Origin: Cornus controversa
Taxonomy: Eukaryota; Streptophyta; Magnoliopsida; Cornales; Cornaceae
Length of the DNA stretch: 64,000 bases
Direction: 5' to 3'
Assembly (NCBI GenBank): GCA_026545225.1
Contig: CM048850.1
Span: 6,807,501-6,871,500 of the forward strand
The notes below the pieces were generated by a model, which was given only the letters and a program-made list of their open reading frames with translations, searched no databases and had not been told where the DNA came from. Shown piece by piece: positions 10,125 through 21,392 of the stretch; positions within the stretch are counted from its first letter, which is position 1, and every line of letters begins with the position of its first letter. The position numbers and the translations under genes were made by a program.

Positions 10125-13123
10125 TGAAATACCCCCCAGAAAATTTCGCGCATGAGGTGGCCAGTCTCATACACAAAACCTGAGGGATACTAACAATTGA
10201 TAGCAAACAAGCATAGAATACAATGACAAAAGAAACAGAATTATAAATGCTGAAAGGAAAGTCTAACTGAAATAAAAATCATGTTAAATAACATTATATT
10301 ATTCTGATTGATATAACTTGAAAGTCCGGTAACCCATGGACCCCTTAACCAAAAACATAATAGTAAAACTTTATGAACAGATTTAAGTTCCTACACTAAA
10401 GTATGGTAAGGAATGGATGATGGTCAAGCTCTACGAACTCCACACGCAAAATCTCCAGGTAGAAACTGTCTGGAACCTGAAATATTAACAAAGTGGGTTA
10501 AACCCACGAGCAAATTCTCTCTACTACAACCCAATCAGAGAACCGGTAAACATACCCTCTATATGAGGACAGTAAAGACATATAGATATAATTATACCCA
10601 ATTAACCCTATGACCCAAGAATAGAGCCGGCCCACACCCTACACTAACACATCAGTTATCTTAATGTAAGTGCAGACTAGTTTTAAGTTTACACAAGAAA
10701 TAATCGTAACACGCTCGAATATATAACGAGAAACGTTCTTACTAGATATTAGGCAATCCTGACATGCTCCAAATAAAATATAAAGATACCATATTAGGTG
10801 TTTGGCGATCCCGACACGCCTTGGCAATCCCAACATGCCAAATATAATGCATAGATACCTTATTAGGTATTAGGCGATCCCGACACGCCTTGGCAATCCC
10901 AACATGCCAAATATAATGCATAGATACCTTATTAGGTATTAGGCGATCCTGCCACGCCTTGGCAATCCCAACATGCCAAATAAAATGCATAGATACCTTA
11001 TTAGGTATGGGCGATCCTGACACGCCTAACAATCCTTACATGCCAAAATAAAATGCATAGATACCTTATTAGGTATGGGCGATCCTGACACGCCTGGCAA
11101 TCCTTACATGCCAAAATAAAATGCATAGATACCTTATTAGGTATGGGCGATCCTGACACGCCTGGCAATCCTTACATGCCAAAATAAAATGCATAGATAC
11201 CTTATTAGATATGGGCGATCCTGACACGCCGGGCAATCCTTACATGCCAAAATAAAATGTATAGATGCATTCCCAATATGAAATATAAAATAAACAAGGT
11301 GCATTATGATCTTAATTTGCACAAACAAAGTAATTCAAATTATCCGACATGAAATTATCACCATAAGACAAATCGTTCACAAGTAAGCTATAATCAAGTA
11401 TTTAATGGGCATTTATATCCTTAAAGGAAAATACATTCAAGTAAATTAAATAACACAATTTAACCACTTTAGAAGCAAACACCCAATCCAACCCCCAATG
11501 CACTCAAATTTTTTGAGGGAGTCTAAACCAAACTCTTATCTAGGTTTTTGGGCCTATTCTACTTCTAACAACCCTATTAAATCAGTCTGGAATTTTCTAA
11601 AATTAAAAAAAATATTTTCAACAAATAAAAGAAGGTGAAAACCCAACTTTTAGACACTTTAAAAATTCATTGAAAACTAAGGGAGGCTCCTTTCAAGATG
11701 AAAATTTAAATCCAAGTTTATTTAACCTCCAGAAAGTTACCACAAAAATTTGGGAATTTTTGGAATTACAAAAGTATTTTCTAAAATTACAGAAAGTGAA
11801 AAACCCAACTTTTGGACACTTTAAAAATCAATTGAATAACAAGGGAAGATCATTTTGAGTTGAAAATTTAAACCCAAGTGTATTTATCCTCCAGAAAGTT
11901 ACAGTAAAAATTTTGGAATTTTTGGAACTTTATAAGTATTTTCTAAAAGTAAAGAAGATGAAAAATCCAGCTTTTAGACACTTTAAAAATTAATTTAAAG
12001 ACAATGGTAAATCATTTCGACATGAAATTTAAACCCCAAGCTCCTTAAGCTCTCAGAAAGTTGACATAAAAATTTGAGAATTTTTAGAATTCTAAAAGTA
12101 TTTTTAAAAAATGATTTCCCTAATTTTCAAGTTTTTCCAAAAATTTTAAAAATTCAAAACAAATAATAAAAATTATTCGGAATGGGCCCATATCAGACCC
12201 AGAGGTGGGCCCCCGAGAGTGGGCCCCAAAAATACTTTTCCGACCACCGGTACCAGCGGCACGCGCCCCCACGCACCGGCGGACGCATGGCCACCCTTTT
12301 CTTTTTCTTTTTTTTTTTTCTTTTTCTTTTTCTTCTTCTTCCCCACCTGAAGTTTCACGCTCAACAATGTAGGCCGAAATTTTCCGACCATATTTCGATC
12401 ACTTCCGGGCACCGAATCGCGCATATGAATATACCATTAAACTCGTATCGATCTAAGCTACGTATTGGTACCAAAATCATCCCCTCTCGCGGACTAAATC
12501 AAAAACGCCCAATTTCAAGTTTCGAAAATCTAAAATTTTAAACTCAGTTTCCCGTCAATCTAAACAACGGTTCATAACCAAACTTTCAAGGATTGTTCTA
12601 GGAAGTAAGATCTACATTTTAATCGGAACAAAAATGTTCAAAAATGATGAATACAGTAAACCCAATTTCATGTTAATATATATATATATACACGTCTATA
12701 CAATCATATATACATGTATATATATATGCAAAAATACCCTAAAACAGTATCAAAACTCCAAAATCTTCATGTTTAATTTACATAAATATTCTTAGCATGA
12801 AAAATTATTTAGTTTCATAATTAATTACACACAAATTTCTAGCAACGTGTCTATACAATTAATATATATATTATACATATATTCCAGCAGCATGTATATA
12901 CAAAAATATATATGTATACAGATTCAAAGGGGAAGAGAAGAGTTCGAACTTGCCTTGTGATGTTGAGCAAAAATCACTTCTTTTCTCTTTTTCTGGCGTC
13001 TACCGTTTTCTCCCTATCTGTGCGCAAGAATTCTTTGTGCGTAGAAACTACTGAACCCTAATTTCTTTTCTCTTATTTAACATTCTTAAATAATGAAACT
13101 AATAAATATAAAATATTTAGCCC

Positions 13124-13154
<31 letters not shown>

Positions 13155-13436
13155 GCCCTGCCTAGCCCAACATAATAATAATAATAATAATAAAAACAAG
13201 AATTAAGAAAATGCAGCCCAAACCAACATATTTTCATTTAACAGAAAAAAAACTATATTTAAAATAAATATTTAACACACAATTAAACACAACCAACACT
13301 TACCAACAATTCAAACATCCACATTAAACATATAAAAACAAGCATTGACAAAATTAATTAAAGCATTTAAATAATTAAAAACTCCATCAAATAAATAAAA
13401 ACCAAATTTAAATTCCTCAAATTACGGGGTATTACA
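10125..13436 (-). mobile_element. Solo LTR, family 1 (3.3 kb)
   Basis: Read on the minus strand it starts TGTAATACCCCG and ends GGGGTATTTCA, the TG...CA ends of an LTR. It is flanked by a perfect 5-bp duplication ATCCC (10120-10124 and 13437-13441). Arm B has one uninterrupted copy of the target at the equivalent place (about 53170), so this is a clean insertion reduced to a solo LTR by recombination. It contains no coding domain; internal ORFs are repeat shadows. A sister copy is at 43211-46661. Its outer edge lies about 120 bp upstream of the extensin-A TATA box. Confidence 0.9.
10742..11270. repeat. 68-bp tandem repeats inside solo LTR family 1
   Basis: About eight diverged copies of a 68-bp unit. 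Each unit carries two small dyads with near-identical 9-nt loops: GGCG-ATCCTGACA-CGCC followed by GGCA-ATCCTTACA-TGCC. The shorter array at 44060-44300 and fragments near 54300-54430 show the same pattern. Confidence 0.85.
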
Positions 13437-13557
13437 ATCCCATTATTCAGTTGTTGAATGAAAATGAGATATTTTTTTATTTAAGTAAACAAATAAAAGT
13501 TGTTAGAAGAAGCCTCCAAACAATATTAGACAAATGGTCTACAATTGAATGGATCAC

Positions 13558-13565
13558 TATATAAA
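13558..13565 (+). promoter_or_regulatory. TATA box of extensin copy A
   Basis: TATATAAA lies about 110 bp upstream of the position of the ancestral start codon and is conserved at the same place in copy B. The solo LTR ends 121 bp upstream of it, cutting off the distal promoter. Confidence 0.65.
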
Positions 13566-13733
13566 TGGTAAGCCTCTTCATTGTAGAGTCATTCACCAGT
13601 AGTAGTCCATTAATGTATACAGCCTAGAAGTTCCACAGATTGTTGAGAGAGTTTCTGGCAGCTTACTACAGTTGCCACCTTTTGGCCTTCCATACTATAT
13701 GCCTTGGCAATATGTTTGATAGCTACAAATGTA

Positions 13734-14405
13734 ATGGCAGATCATGAGCCTGACATCTATGCATCTCCACCTCCACCACCACCTCCTTACTATTATGAGT
13801 CGCCACCACCTCCATCTCCCTCACCACCACCTCCTTACTACTATAAGTCACCATCCCCACCGTCAATACCACCTCCTCCTCCTTACTACTACAAATCACC
13901 ACCTCCAGCCTCCCCATCACCTCCTCCACCATATATCTACAAATCACCCCCACCACCATCTCCTTCACCGCCGCCTCCTTACGTCTACAAATCCCCACCA
14001 CCACCTTCTCCATCACCTCCACCTCCTTATATCTACAAATCACCACCACCACCATCTCCTTCACCTCCACCTCCTTATGTCTACAAGTCTCCTCCACCCC
14101 CATCTCCCTCACCTCCTCCTCCATATGTCTACAAGTCCCCTCCTCCCCCATCTCCATCACCTCCTCCTCCTTATATATACAAATCGCCCCCACCACCTTC
14201 TCCTTCACCACCTCCACCATATTATTACAAGTCTCCACCACCTCCATCTCCTTCTCCTCCACCTCCTTATGTTTATAAATCTCCCCCACCACCATCACCA
14301 TCTCCTCCTCCTCCCTACTACTACAAATCACCACCGCCACCCTCACCGCCACCTCCTCATGTATACTATTATAGCTCTCCTCCACCTCCTCCAAGCGCTT
14401 ACTAA
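13734..14405 (+). pseudogene. Extensin copy A, start codon lost
   Basis: Encodes an extensin-type hydroxyproline-rich glycoprotein: repeats of SPPPPSPSPPPPY followed by IYK, VYK or YYK fill almost the whole protein and end SPPPPPSAY. Ser-Pro(n) blocks are hydroxylated and glycosylated and the Tyr motifs cross-link in the cell wall. Compared with copy B, a 10-bp deletion between two GCC triplets (at about 13675) removed the ATG. The frame upstream still reads the hydrophobic signal segment, but the first in-frame ATG is at 13734, just before the signal cleavage site, so a product made from it would lack the signal peptide. The repeat region has no stop. Probably a recent pseudogene, unless a non-ATG start is used. 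Confidence 0.85.
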
Positions 14406-14941
14406 AGAGATCAATTTTTTTTTTATATTTATGTAAGTGCTATATATATATATATGATTACTCATTCTCTTGTCCCACCCATACCCCGTCCTCCCCTAAA
14501 AAAGGAGGAAACTGTTCATTTACATGTTTTCATCAACATTTTCTTACCAACTGTTTTTGCTTTGCAGGTCCTTGATTAATGAAAAGAAAAACTGGCATGG
14601 GAAGAAATTCTACGTCTCCTTGGGATTTTAATGATGATATTTTAATTGAAACAAGGCAACTACCAACTGGAGAAATAGGAGTTCACATGAATATCATGAT
14701 TTGACCTTTGCTTTGAATAAATTTTTTTTTTTTTTTAAGAACAAAAATGGACTATGATATTTGTTTGAGTGAAGTTTTAAATATACTTTGTTTGTTCCCT
14801 TTTATATACTATATTCAGTCAACATCTTCTTCAAATGTTGAAAATTTTGAATAAAAATGAATTTGTATTCCAGAAAGTTTATTCTTCTTCTCCTACCTCT
14901 TCTACACATTCATACATCTCGTTCATTGGACAGCAACAAGT
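14406..14941. other. Extensin-A 3' flank
   Basis: No ORF. It holds a short TA repeat (about 14443-14455) and is shared with arm B (51665-52193 in reverse). It presumably contains the 3' UTR, but no convincing poly(A) signal was singled out. Confidence 0.6.
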
Positions 14942-15215
14942 CACTATAAGAAAAAAGACTGTCTACGGCGGACAAAAAGAGCTTTTACCACGGGCATAGC
15001 CTGCCGTGGTATTCGGTGTCATAGTTGCCACTAGACATTTTACAACAGGTTTCGCCCGTGGTAGAATACATACTTTCTACCACGGGCTTAGCCCGTGATT
15101 AAAAGTTAGTATTCTACTACGAGCTAAGACCATGATAGTAAAGTCTTAATTCTACCACGGACAAACAAACTTTCTACCACAGGCTTAACCCATGGTAGAA
15201 AGTCTACTTTCTACC
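14942..15215 (+). mobile_element. Truncated CACTA terminus with subterminal dyads
   Basis: Begins CACTATAAGAAAAAAGACTG, a CACTA-type inverted terminus, and is filled with dyads of the form TACCACGGGC-TTA-GCCCGTGGTA, the kind of short subterminal repeats bound by TNPA-type proteins. The inner part is missing: the sequence passes into CAGCTGGCAGAGG, which is also in arm B. Arm B has only a short remnant at this place. Confidence 0.7.
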
Positions 15216-17546
15216 AGCTGGCAGAGGATATGTGTCATGCCCCCAAATTTTAAATACCTGAAACTCTAATCCGGCACTTGAATTCGGTGCGCGACTTGAA
15301 AAAAACAACGTCCATCATACCATACATCAATCCAAAAACTTTACATATTACAATCAAAATGTGATCGTCTAGATCATCTATTACAAAAACTTTATCTGGA
15401 GACCTTATCCCTCATCCTGAGAGTCAACTATGTATAACAAAAATAATTACATGCTAAGAAATTTACATGTAAACAGCCTCCACCGTCCTGTACCTTTCTT
15501 CCATTCACTCGATACCTGAAAAATAAAATGGAGTGAGCTCAACAAGCTCAACAAGAATTGCAAAATACTATCATTGCTCAACAAATTGACCTTGACTTAA
15601 ATTCCTACATATAAGGACACGTAAAACAATCTTTGTTGATTTCATTCACAAAATTTCTTATGATAATCAAACTCTAGTTAATTATCATATTCGCAGTTTA
15701 CATCACACACAGGTTTTTCTTATGATAATTAAACTCTAGTTAATTATCATATCCACAATTTCTTTCACACATAGGAATCGTATTCTCAACAATTCCTTAT
15801 TAAACTAATCGTCTAGATTAGCTTAACATAGCCTCACATAATCCCCGGGCTCCCCTCAATTAGATGGCATGCTTAGCCAACAAGTGGTGTGCATCACATA
15901 GTCCCGGATTAAGGAAGCTCTCACATGTGGCTGGGCTTGTACGTCTAGTCACCCAGATGGTCCCGGACCACGTCCACACAATAAGGGCACGCTCCGCCCA
16001 ATGGCCATAACAAAAGGGTCGTACACACTCTATAGGTAGGTCCCTGACCATATCTCACAAACTCTTTAGGAATTTTTATCTCATTTCCACACATTCAAGC
16101 TTTTAGGATTTACTAAATGCTTTTGACATTTAATAAATCAAATCGTTCTCTTAATGTGATCTCTAATCACATTAATTGAACACTTTAAGATTTCACCACC
16201 TAAGTCTTTTATAAACTTAATTATTTTAGCATAATTAAGTTTATTATGCCAAAACATACGACTCTAGAACTTTTCGTAATTTAAAGCTTCAAAGGATATT
16301 TTTTTTCAATTTTCTCTCTAAATTAAAACAAAAGGAAAACAAGTATTCTTTAAACCAATATAAATTCTTTTATAATTTATTAAATGCTTTTCACATTTAA
16401 TAAATTAAAAGAGTGAATTGGGCACGCTCATAAAGCTTAAAACATCTCTAACCGAATCTTTAATCCTTAGGACCAACTATTCTAACTTAATAAGCTCTAT
16501 TACATTAAAACAAATGATTTCATAAATTTACACAATTTGGAGCATTAAAGATATTTTTCTCTACACTATCAAGAAAAATAGTTTACTCTTCAAAACCTCA
16601 CATACCAAGCATACTTCATGTGATTTAACACTCACAAAGTTAGCAGTAACTTGAACATGTCATTGAACCTATAGCTAGAAAGGTAAGCCTAATGATTACC
16701 TTTTAGATTAAACCAAAGTTTTATGTAAAAACATATAAATCTGAAATTTTTTCAAATAACCATAGTTCACATGCCACATCACTTCACTAGCATAGTTTAA
16801 TTCACCCACATGTGTTCAATTCCACCATTCAAGCAAATAAATTAATAGACCCATAACAAATTGCAAAAAGAAAAAACCCACATGCTTTTAGTCACCAAAA
16901 ACTAATATATACTCATAGACACACATACATATCAAAGAGCATAATTGCATAGTCATCCAATACTACTCATATATACATATACAGCCAGGACATATTCATG
17001 TGAGAAACAATTACATAACATTAACAATTAGAAAAATCTTGTGACTTAACCCATTATGGAATCCAGCCATACCGGACATCATGCTCACCTACTGTTCTTG
17101 TATATTTCATCTACCTTAAAAGTACTACTCCAAATGACTACACCCATGAAATCATGTTACTCTTTAAAAACAAAAATTCTCAACTTAATCTAAATTAAAT
17201 CAAGCAATTAATTTCAATTATAAACAGGATTACAAGAAGAAGTCATCTTGCATGCTCATAATCACTAACTACTACACATAAACACCCATATATACACAAG
17301 CTACCAAAAACTCTAACAAACAGAACATGCAACTTTAATTTTTGCATGCTCTTTCTCACACCAACAAATATATCAATATACCTACCCACATATATAAACC
17401 TATATCAGGTTTTACTTTGGCTAAACTCTAATTTAAACCAAACCACTGTAAATACAAAGTGTACAACACCTCAACAATCCAGCCTTCACCATATTTCACT
17501 TGGAATCTAACAAACAATTAACTTCAAAAGTTACCATAACTTTAAA

Positions 17547-17549
<3 letters not shown>

Positions 17550-17597
<48 letters not shown>
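17550..17597. repeat. (TA)n microsatellite
   Basis: An uninterrupted TA run inside solo LTR family 2. Confidence 0.95.
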
Positions 17598-17603
<6 letters not shown>

Positions 17604-17901
17604 CAAATGCAAGATTCAACTCGCCTTAGGGTCTTGAACACAATTCCTTCTTATGAATCTTCTTCTTCTCTTTTTCTTTTCTTCTTCTCTCTATTTCTCT
17701 CCCTGAAAGTCTCCCTTTTTTCTTCCTCTTTTCTTTTCTTTTGTGCTTTATATTTTTCTTACAAAGCAAGTGCACCAAGCTATAGTGGCCGGTCAGTCAA
17801 CACAAGCAAAGTTTCCCCATTTTCTCCATTTCTCAACCATGCAAAACTTTATCTGCCACTTCCATTCAAAGCTTCCTTTACAAGACATATACATATAGCC
17901 T

Positions 17902-17903
<2 letters not shown>

Positions 17904-17953
<50 letters not shown>
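17904..17953. repeat. (CA)n(TA)n microsatellite
   Basis: A CA run followed directly by a TA run, inside solo LTR family 2. Confidence 0.95.
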
Positions 17954-18828
17954 GCATATATATATACACATATCCCTAATTACACTTCTACCCCCACAAG
18001 GTCCAAAAATCACCTTTGAATCCTAATAAGATAAAGACAAGAAAAAGAAACATGGTTCAAGGGTGTTACAATATGAATATATAATTAATTAAAGTTTCAC
18101 CATCTCCAGAAGTTTAAGCTTTCTTGGAAGAGTTTCTTTAACATGGTATTAAAGGAAACAAGTTTTTTAGTACGAATCTCACCCCCAACCTAAAAATTAT
18201 AATTCATGCACGTTTACTCAAGCATAATATAAGTGAGGTGTTGTTAAGAAAGCAAGGCTTAGCAATGGGAATTAAAACTGATAGAGCTAACCTCAAGTAG
18301 ATTGACAATAGTTCAGGTGTTTTAGTTCACCGAAGAAGGATTTGAGAAGAACTTAGTTTGATTCTAAAATCCATCAGAAATGATAAAAAAAATAATTCAC
18401 ATTCTACAAAGGCTCTTTTTGACTTAATAACTCCATGTGTCTCCAAAAATGACTGACTCGAGTGCTTGGGGTTAGGAATCCGGAAACCTCCATAGAAATG
18501 GTCGCTATGATATTCTGATAACCTATATTGATTTCCAATCAAGAAAGTTTGGTTTTGGAAAATTTTAAGGACAACAAAACAACAAGTCAATTGAAAAAAA
18601 GAAGAAAGTGAAATAATTGAAGGATGAAATTCAATTTAATGGAAATTGAGGGCACTATTTATGCCTTCTAAATATTAAATAGTGACTTTAAGTTGGAGAT
18701 TAAAAAAAGGTACAAGTGTTAAGGAGTTAGTGAAATTGATATATATATGTATATGTTTATAGCCTAGGACTTTAGTGCCAAGTGAGAGTTGCCCAGAGGG
18801 AAATTGAAAAGCTAGTATCCTATATACA

Positions 18829-19238
18829 TTGCTTATCTTCACTGTTTCTTATTATTTACATCTTACAAAAACAAAATTTACATCTTATTTACAATTATGC
18901 TACAATCTTTTCACTAAATCTTTCCGGACTCGTTTTCGGAGTTTCGTAACTCTGATTGGCACGAAATTGATTTCGCACCACGACAAATTTTTATTTAAGT
19001 TACCCTCCAAATTTGGAGTCATTCTCACAATTTTAGATTTTCTGAGCCCGCATTCCTAGGTCAACCTGACCCAAAAAAGTCAACTTTGGTTAAACGCTCC
19101 AAAAATTTCTCCAAACCTTAAGTATACTCTCTAAACATGTATTTCACATTTAAAACACATAAACAATCATTTAAAGCATTAATATCACAATTAAATAAAA
19201 ATGACGAGAAACGGACAAAAGCAGTCACGGTTCTTACA
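18829..19238 (-). mobile_element. Old LTR fragment shared by both arms (arm A copy)
   Basis: On the minus strand it starts TGTAAGAACCGTGAC, matching the start of the chromovirus LTR (TGTAGAAACTGTGACC, 57376) and, less well, the next few hundred bases. The inner part is lost. The same fragment is in arm B at 50419-50845, so it predates the duplication. The flanking arm sequence 18071-18828 and 19239-19719 has no gene that I can see. Confidence 0.65.
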
Positions 19239-19719
19239 AAAGTTGCCCGTTTTAATCATAATATTTATAATTATTATACCCTTACTATTGCATATTAATT
19301 CTATATATATATGCGAAACATCCATTATCTCAAAACTAGTTTTGATGTAACTCCCACCATATTCTACCTCTACATCACCAATTTTTTTCTCTTCATCTCA
19401 TGATTTTATGTCTATTTATACAAATATGTGTATTTCACTACTTTTCAAGTTTATAGGCAATGGGACACGTATAGACTTGGAGCTAGTCTTCCTATGGTTG
19501 TGCACATAGAGGAGGCGCTGCTGTGAGCTGATTGTGTTGAATCTTGAAGTTGACAAATACTGTTTATACTACACAAAGAGGAAGAGTATCATTTTTAGGT
19601 CAATGTATTTACACATGCCTCTCCATCAGGCCAAAGATTTTTTAACTCTATTTTATATATTATTATTTTAAAGAGTTAATTAAGAAAACTCCCTATACTA
19701 TTAAAATTAATCATATAAC

Positions 19720-19791
19720 TGACATACCCCTTACAAATTTCACACAAAAGGTGGCTAGTTTCACACATAAAGCATAAGGAATACTTACAAC
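19720..19791 (+). mobile_element. First 72 bp of an LTR cut by a CACTA element
   Basis: Starts TGACATACCCC and matches the beginning of the LTR at 49246-49802 (reverse), which continues uninterrupted past this point. It stops at TTACAAC where a CACTA terminus begins. Confidence 0.75.
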
Positions 19792-20960
19792 CACTACTAG
19801 AAAACTAGACTTTTACGACGGGCAAAAACTGCCTTAAATGACTTTTTAAGGCGGACAATCGCCTGCCCTCTATTAAGGTGTTATAATTACGAAGTTTTTT
19901 TAAAGGCATGCGGAAACATTTTAAAGGCATTCAAAAACCGCCTTTAATAATTCCATAAACGCCTTTAAAATCATTTTTCAAGGCGGTTATTTAGTGTCTT
20001 AAAAATTGAATTATTCACGGCGGCCCATACATGTCATAGAACTGTCATTATTTACGACGGTCAGAGACCGCCTTAGAAACGGAATTATTCAAGGCGGACC
20101 ATGCATATCATAAAACTGTAATTATTTACGATGGTTACTTCTCGCCTTAAAATCTTCCTTATTAAGGGCGGTTGCTGGCTGCCTTAAAATATTATTTATT
20201 TACGACGTGCACGGCTTGCCTTAAAATCTAATATTAAGGGCTGCTTACAGCCGCCTTAAATGCTAAACCAATTTTTTTTAAGGGCACTTTGTCCCGCCTT
20301 CGAAGGTAAGATGTTAACGGCGGTTCTAAACCGCCTTAGAAGGTAAAAGAGTAACGGCGTTTCTTAGCCACCTTAGAAGCTACCCACATGATATTATTAA
20401 GGGCGGTCTTTGCCCGCCTTAAAAGCAGCTATTAAGGGCGGTCATTGTCCGCCTTAAAATTTTTTTTTTTTTTTTTTTGAAAATTTGTTTTTCTAATACC
20501 TCATTCCAAAAACCTGTGAAATCCAATCCAAAAACCTGTGATACCATACATACAATACCAACATCAATTTGTATCAGAAGCTAAAAACATTCAAATGAAA
20601 GTCAAGCCAAAAACGCAGTTTAAATAACTTTCATCCAACCCAAAAGTATGTGCATATCTAATTTGCGGATCCAAAGCTAGCACATTCAGCATGCTTAAAA
20701 ATTACAACCATTAACAAATATACAATGAACATTTAAAAGATGAATATTCTAGCTACAAATGAACTTAAGCAAAACAACAATGCTCTTGGTGGACGTAGTT
20801 GAGAGGCAATCGAAGCAAAATGGAGCAAGTACAACAGGAGAGAAGGCTACTGCTACTGCTACTGCTGCTTTGGTTCATTATCCTGGGATTTAAAGAGAGA
20901 GGGTCAATGGAGCAAGTACAACAAAGAAAGCACAAAAATATCAATATATAATGAAATGAA
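19792..20960 (+). mobile_element. CACTA terminus X with subterminal repeats
   Basis: Begins CACTACTAGAAAACTAGAC and contains, up to about 20460, some fifteen diverged dyads of the form TTAAGGCGG...CCGCCTTAA, the expected binding sites of a TNPA-like protein. The next 500 bp are homologous to 55420-55870, so terminus X and the copy at 54924 are the same end of the same family. Interior sequence leads toward transposase genes on the minus strand at 27-33 kb. Confidence 0.8.
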
Positions 20961-21050
20961 ACAATGAATATATAAAGAGGTATACTTGATATATATTCCT
21001 TTTCACTTTCCTTTATAAGTCTGCAAAAACTATTCTATGTACTGACATAG

Positions 21051-21182
21051 ATTGTTTGCTCGAGGAACTCAAGTTGCCAAAATGGGAAGAGACAGTCGTT
21101 GGTGCAAGGACCAGATATGAGCATATTATTAAGGCCCTTGCAGATAAATTTCCTTCAGAAAACTTGATGCTTGTCACACACG
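21051..21182 (+). pseudogene. Captured exon of a phosphoglycerate-mutase-like (histidine phosphatase) gene
   Basis: One open exon of about 44 codons, preceded by an AG acceptor (GACATAG) and followed by a GTAAC donor. It encodes LPKWEETV, then ALADKFPSENLMLVTHG, the family's conserved segment around the second catalytic His (LVTHG). The first catalytic R-H-G motif and the rest of the enzyme are absent nearby. Within a CACTA block this looks like a transduplicated gene piece. A further open stretch at 21301-21392 (YGWISNVEPETF...) could be an exon of another gene; I do not recognise it. Confidence 0.6.
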
Positions 21183-21392
21183 GTAACAACTTTATGGATT
21201 TTCATCCATTCATAGTTTTTCGCTTAAGGTTTGTGAGTTGATTCTTTGCCTTTGGCATTTAGTAGTTTTAGCCTAACTTCTAACTTGATCTCTTTTCAAG
21301 GTATGGCTGGATCTCTAATGTTGAGCCTGAAACCTTTGCAGTCCATTGTAATTACAAAGCTTTCGCACACAAAGCTTCCGAGGACTGAATTA

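Larger units (their letters stand above)
15233..18070 (-). mobile_element. Solo LTR, family 2 (2.8 kb, chromovirus-like)
   Basis: On the minus strand it starts TGTAACACCC and ends GGGGCATGACA, with a perfect 5-bp target duplication ATATG (15228-15232 and 18071-18075). Arm B has the uninterrupted site GAGGATATGAATATATAA (about 51630-51650). The ends resemble those of the chromovirus LTR at 57376-60351. No coding sequence; ORFs within are spurious. Confidence 0.9.
9192..19791 (+). repeat. Inverted duplication, arm A
   Basis: Arm A matches 49246-54112 in reverse orientation over almost its whole length once later insertions are removed. Anchors include the AGGGCGAAGGCCCTCTCATA block (9221-9240), the extensin gene, and the LTR start TGACATACCCC (19720). 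Arm A has gained two solo LTRs and a CACTA fragment, which is why it is about 10.6 kb against 4.9 kb for arm B. It ends where a CACTA terminus begins at 19792. Confidence 0.9.

Noticed and set aside
10742..11032. 96-codon repetitive ORF on the minus strand
   Set aside because: It is produced by the 68-bp tandem repeat inside a noncoding solo LTR, whose unit is nearly a multiple of three; no known protein.
12173..12541. ORFs over the poly-pyrimidine stretch in solo LTR 1 (and 45299-45653 in the second copy)
   Set aside because: Low-complexity frames in an LTR, not conserved between the two copies.
13723..14436. Long ORFs on the antisense strand and in another frame of extensin A (and likewise 51956-52876 for copy B)
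   Set aside because: They are His/Leu- or Glu/Val-rich shadows of the proline-codon repeats; codon periodicity and family match belong to the extensin frame.
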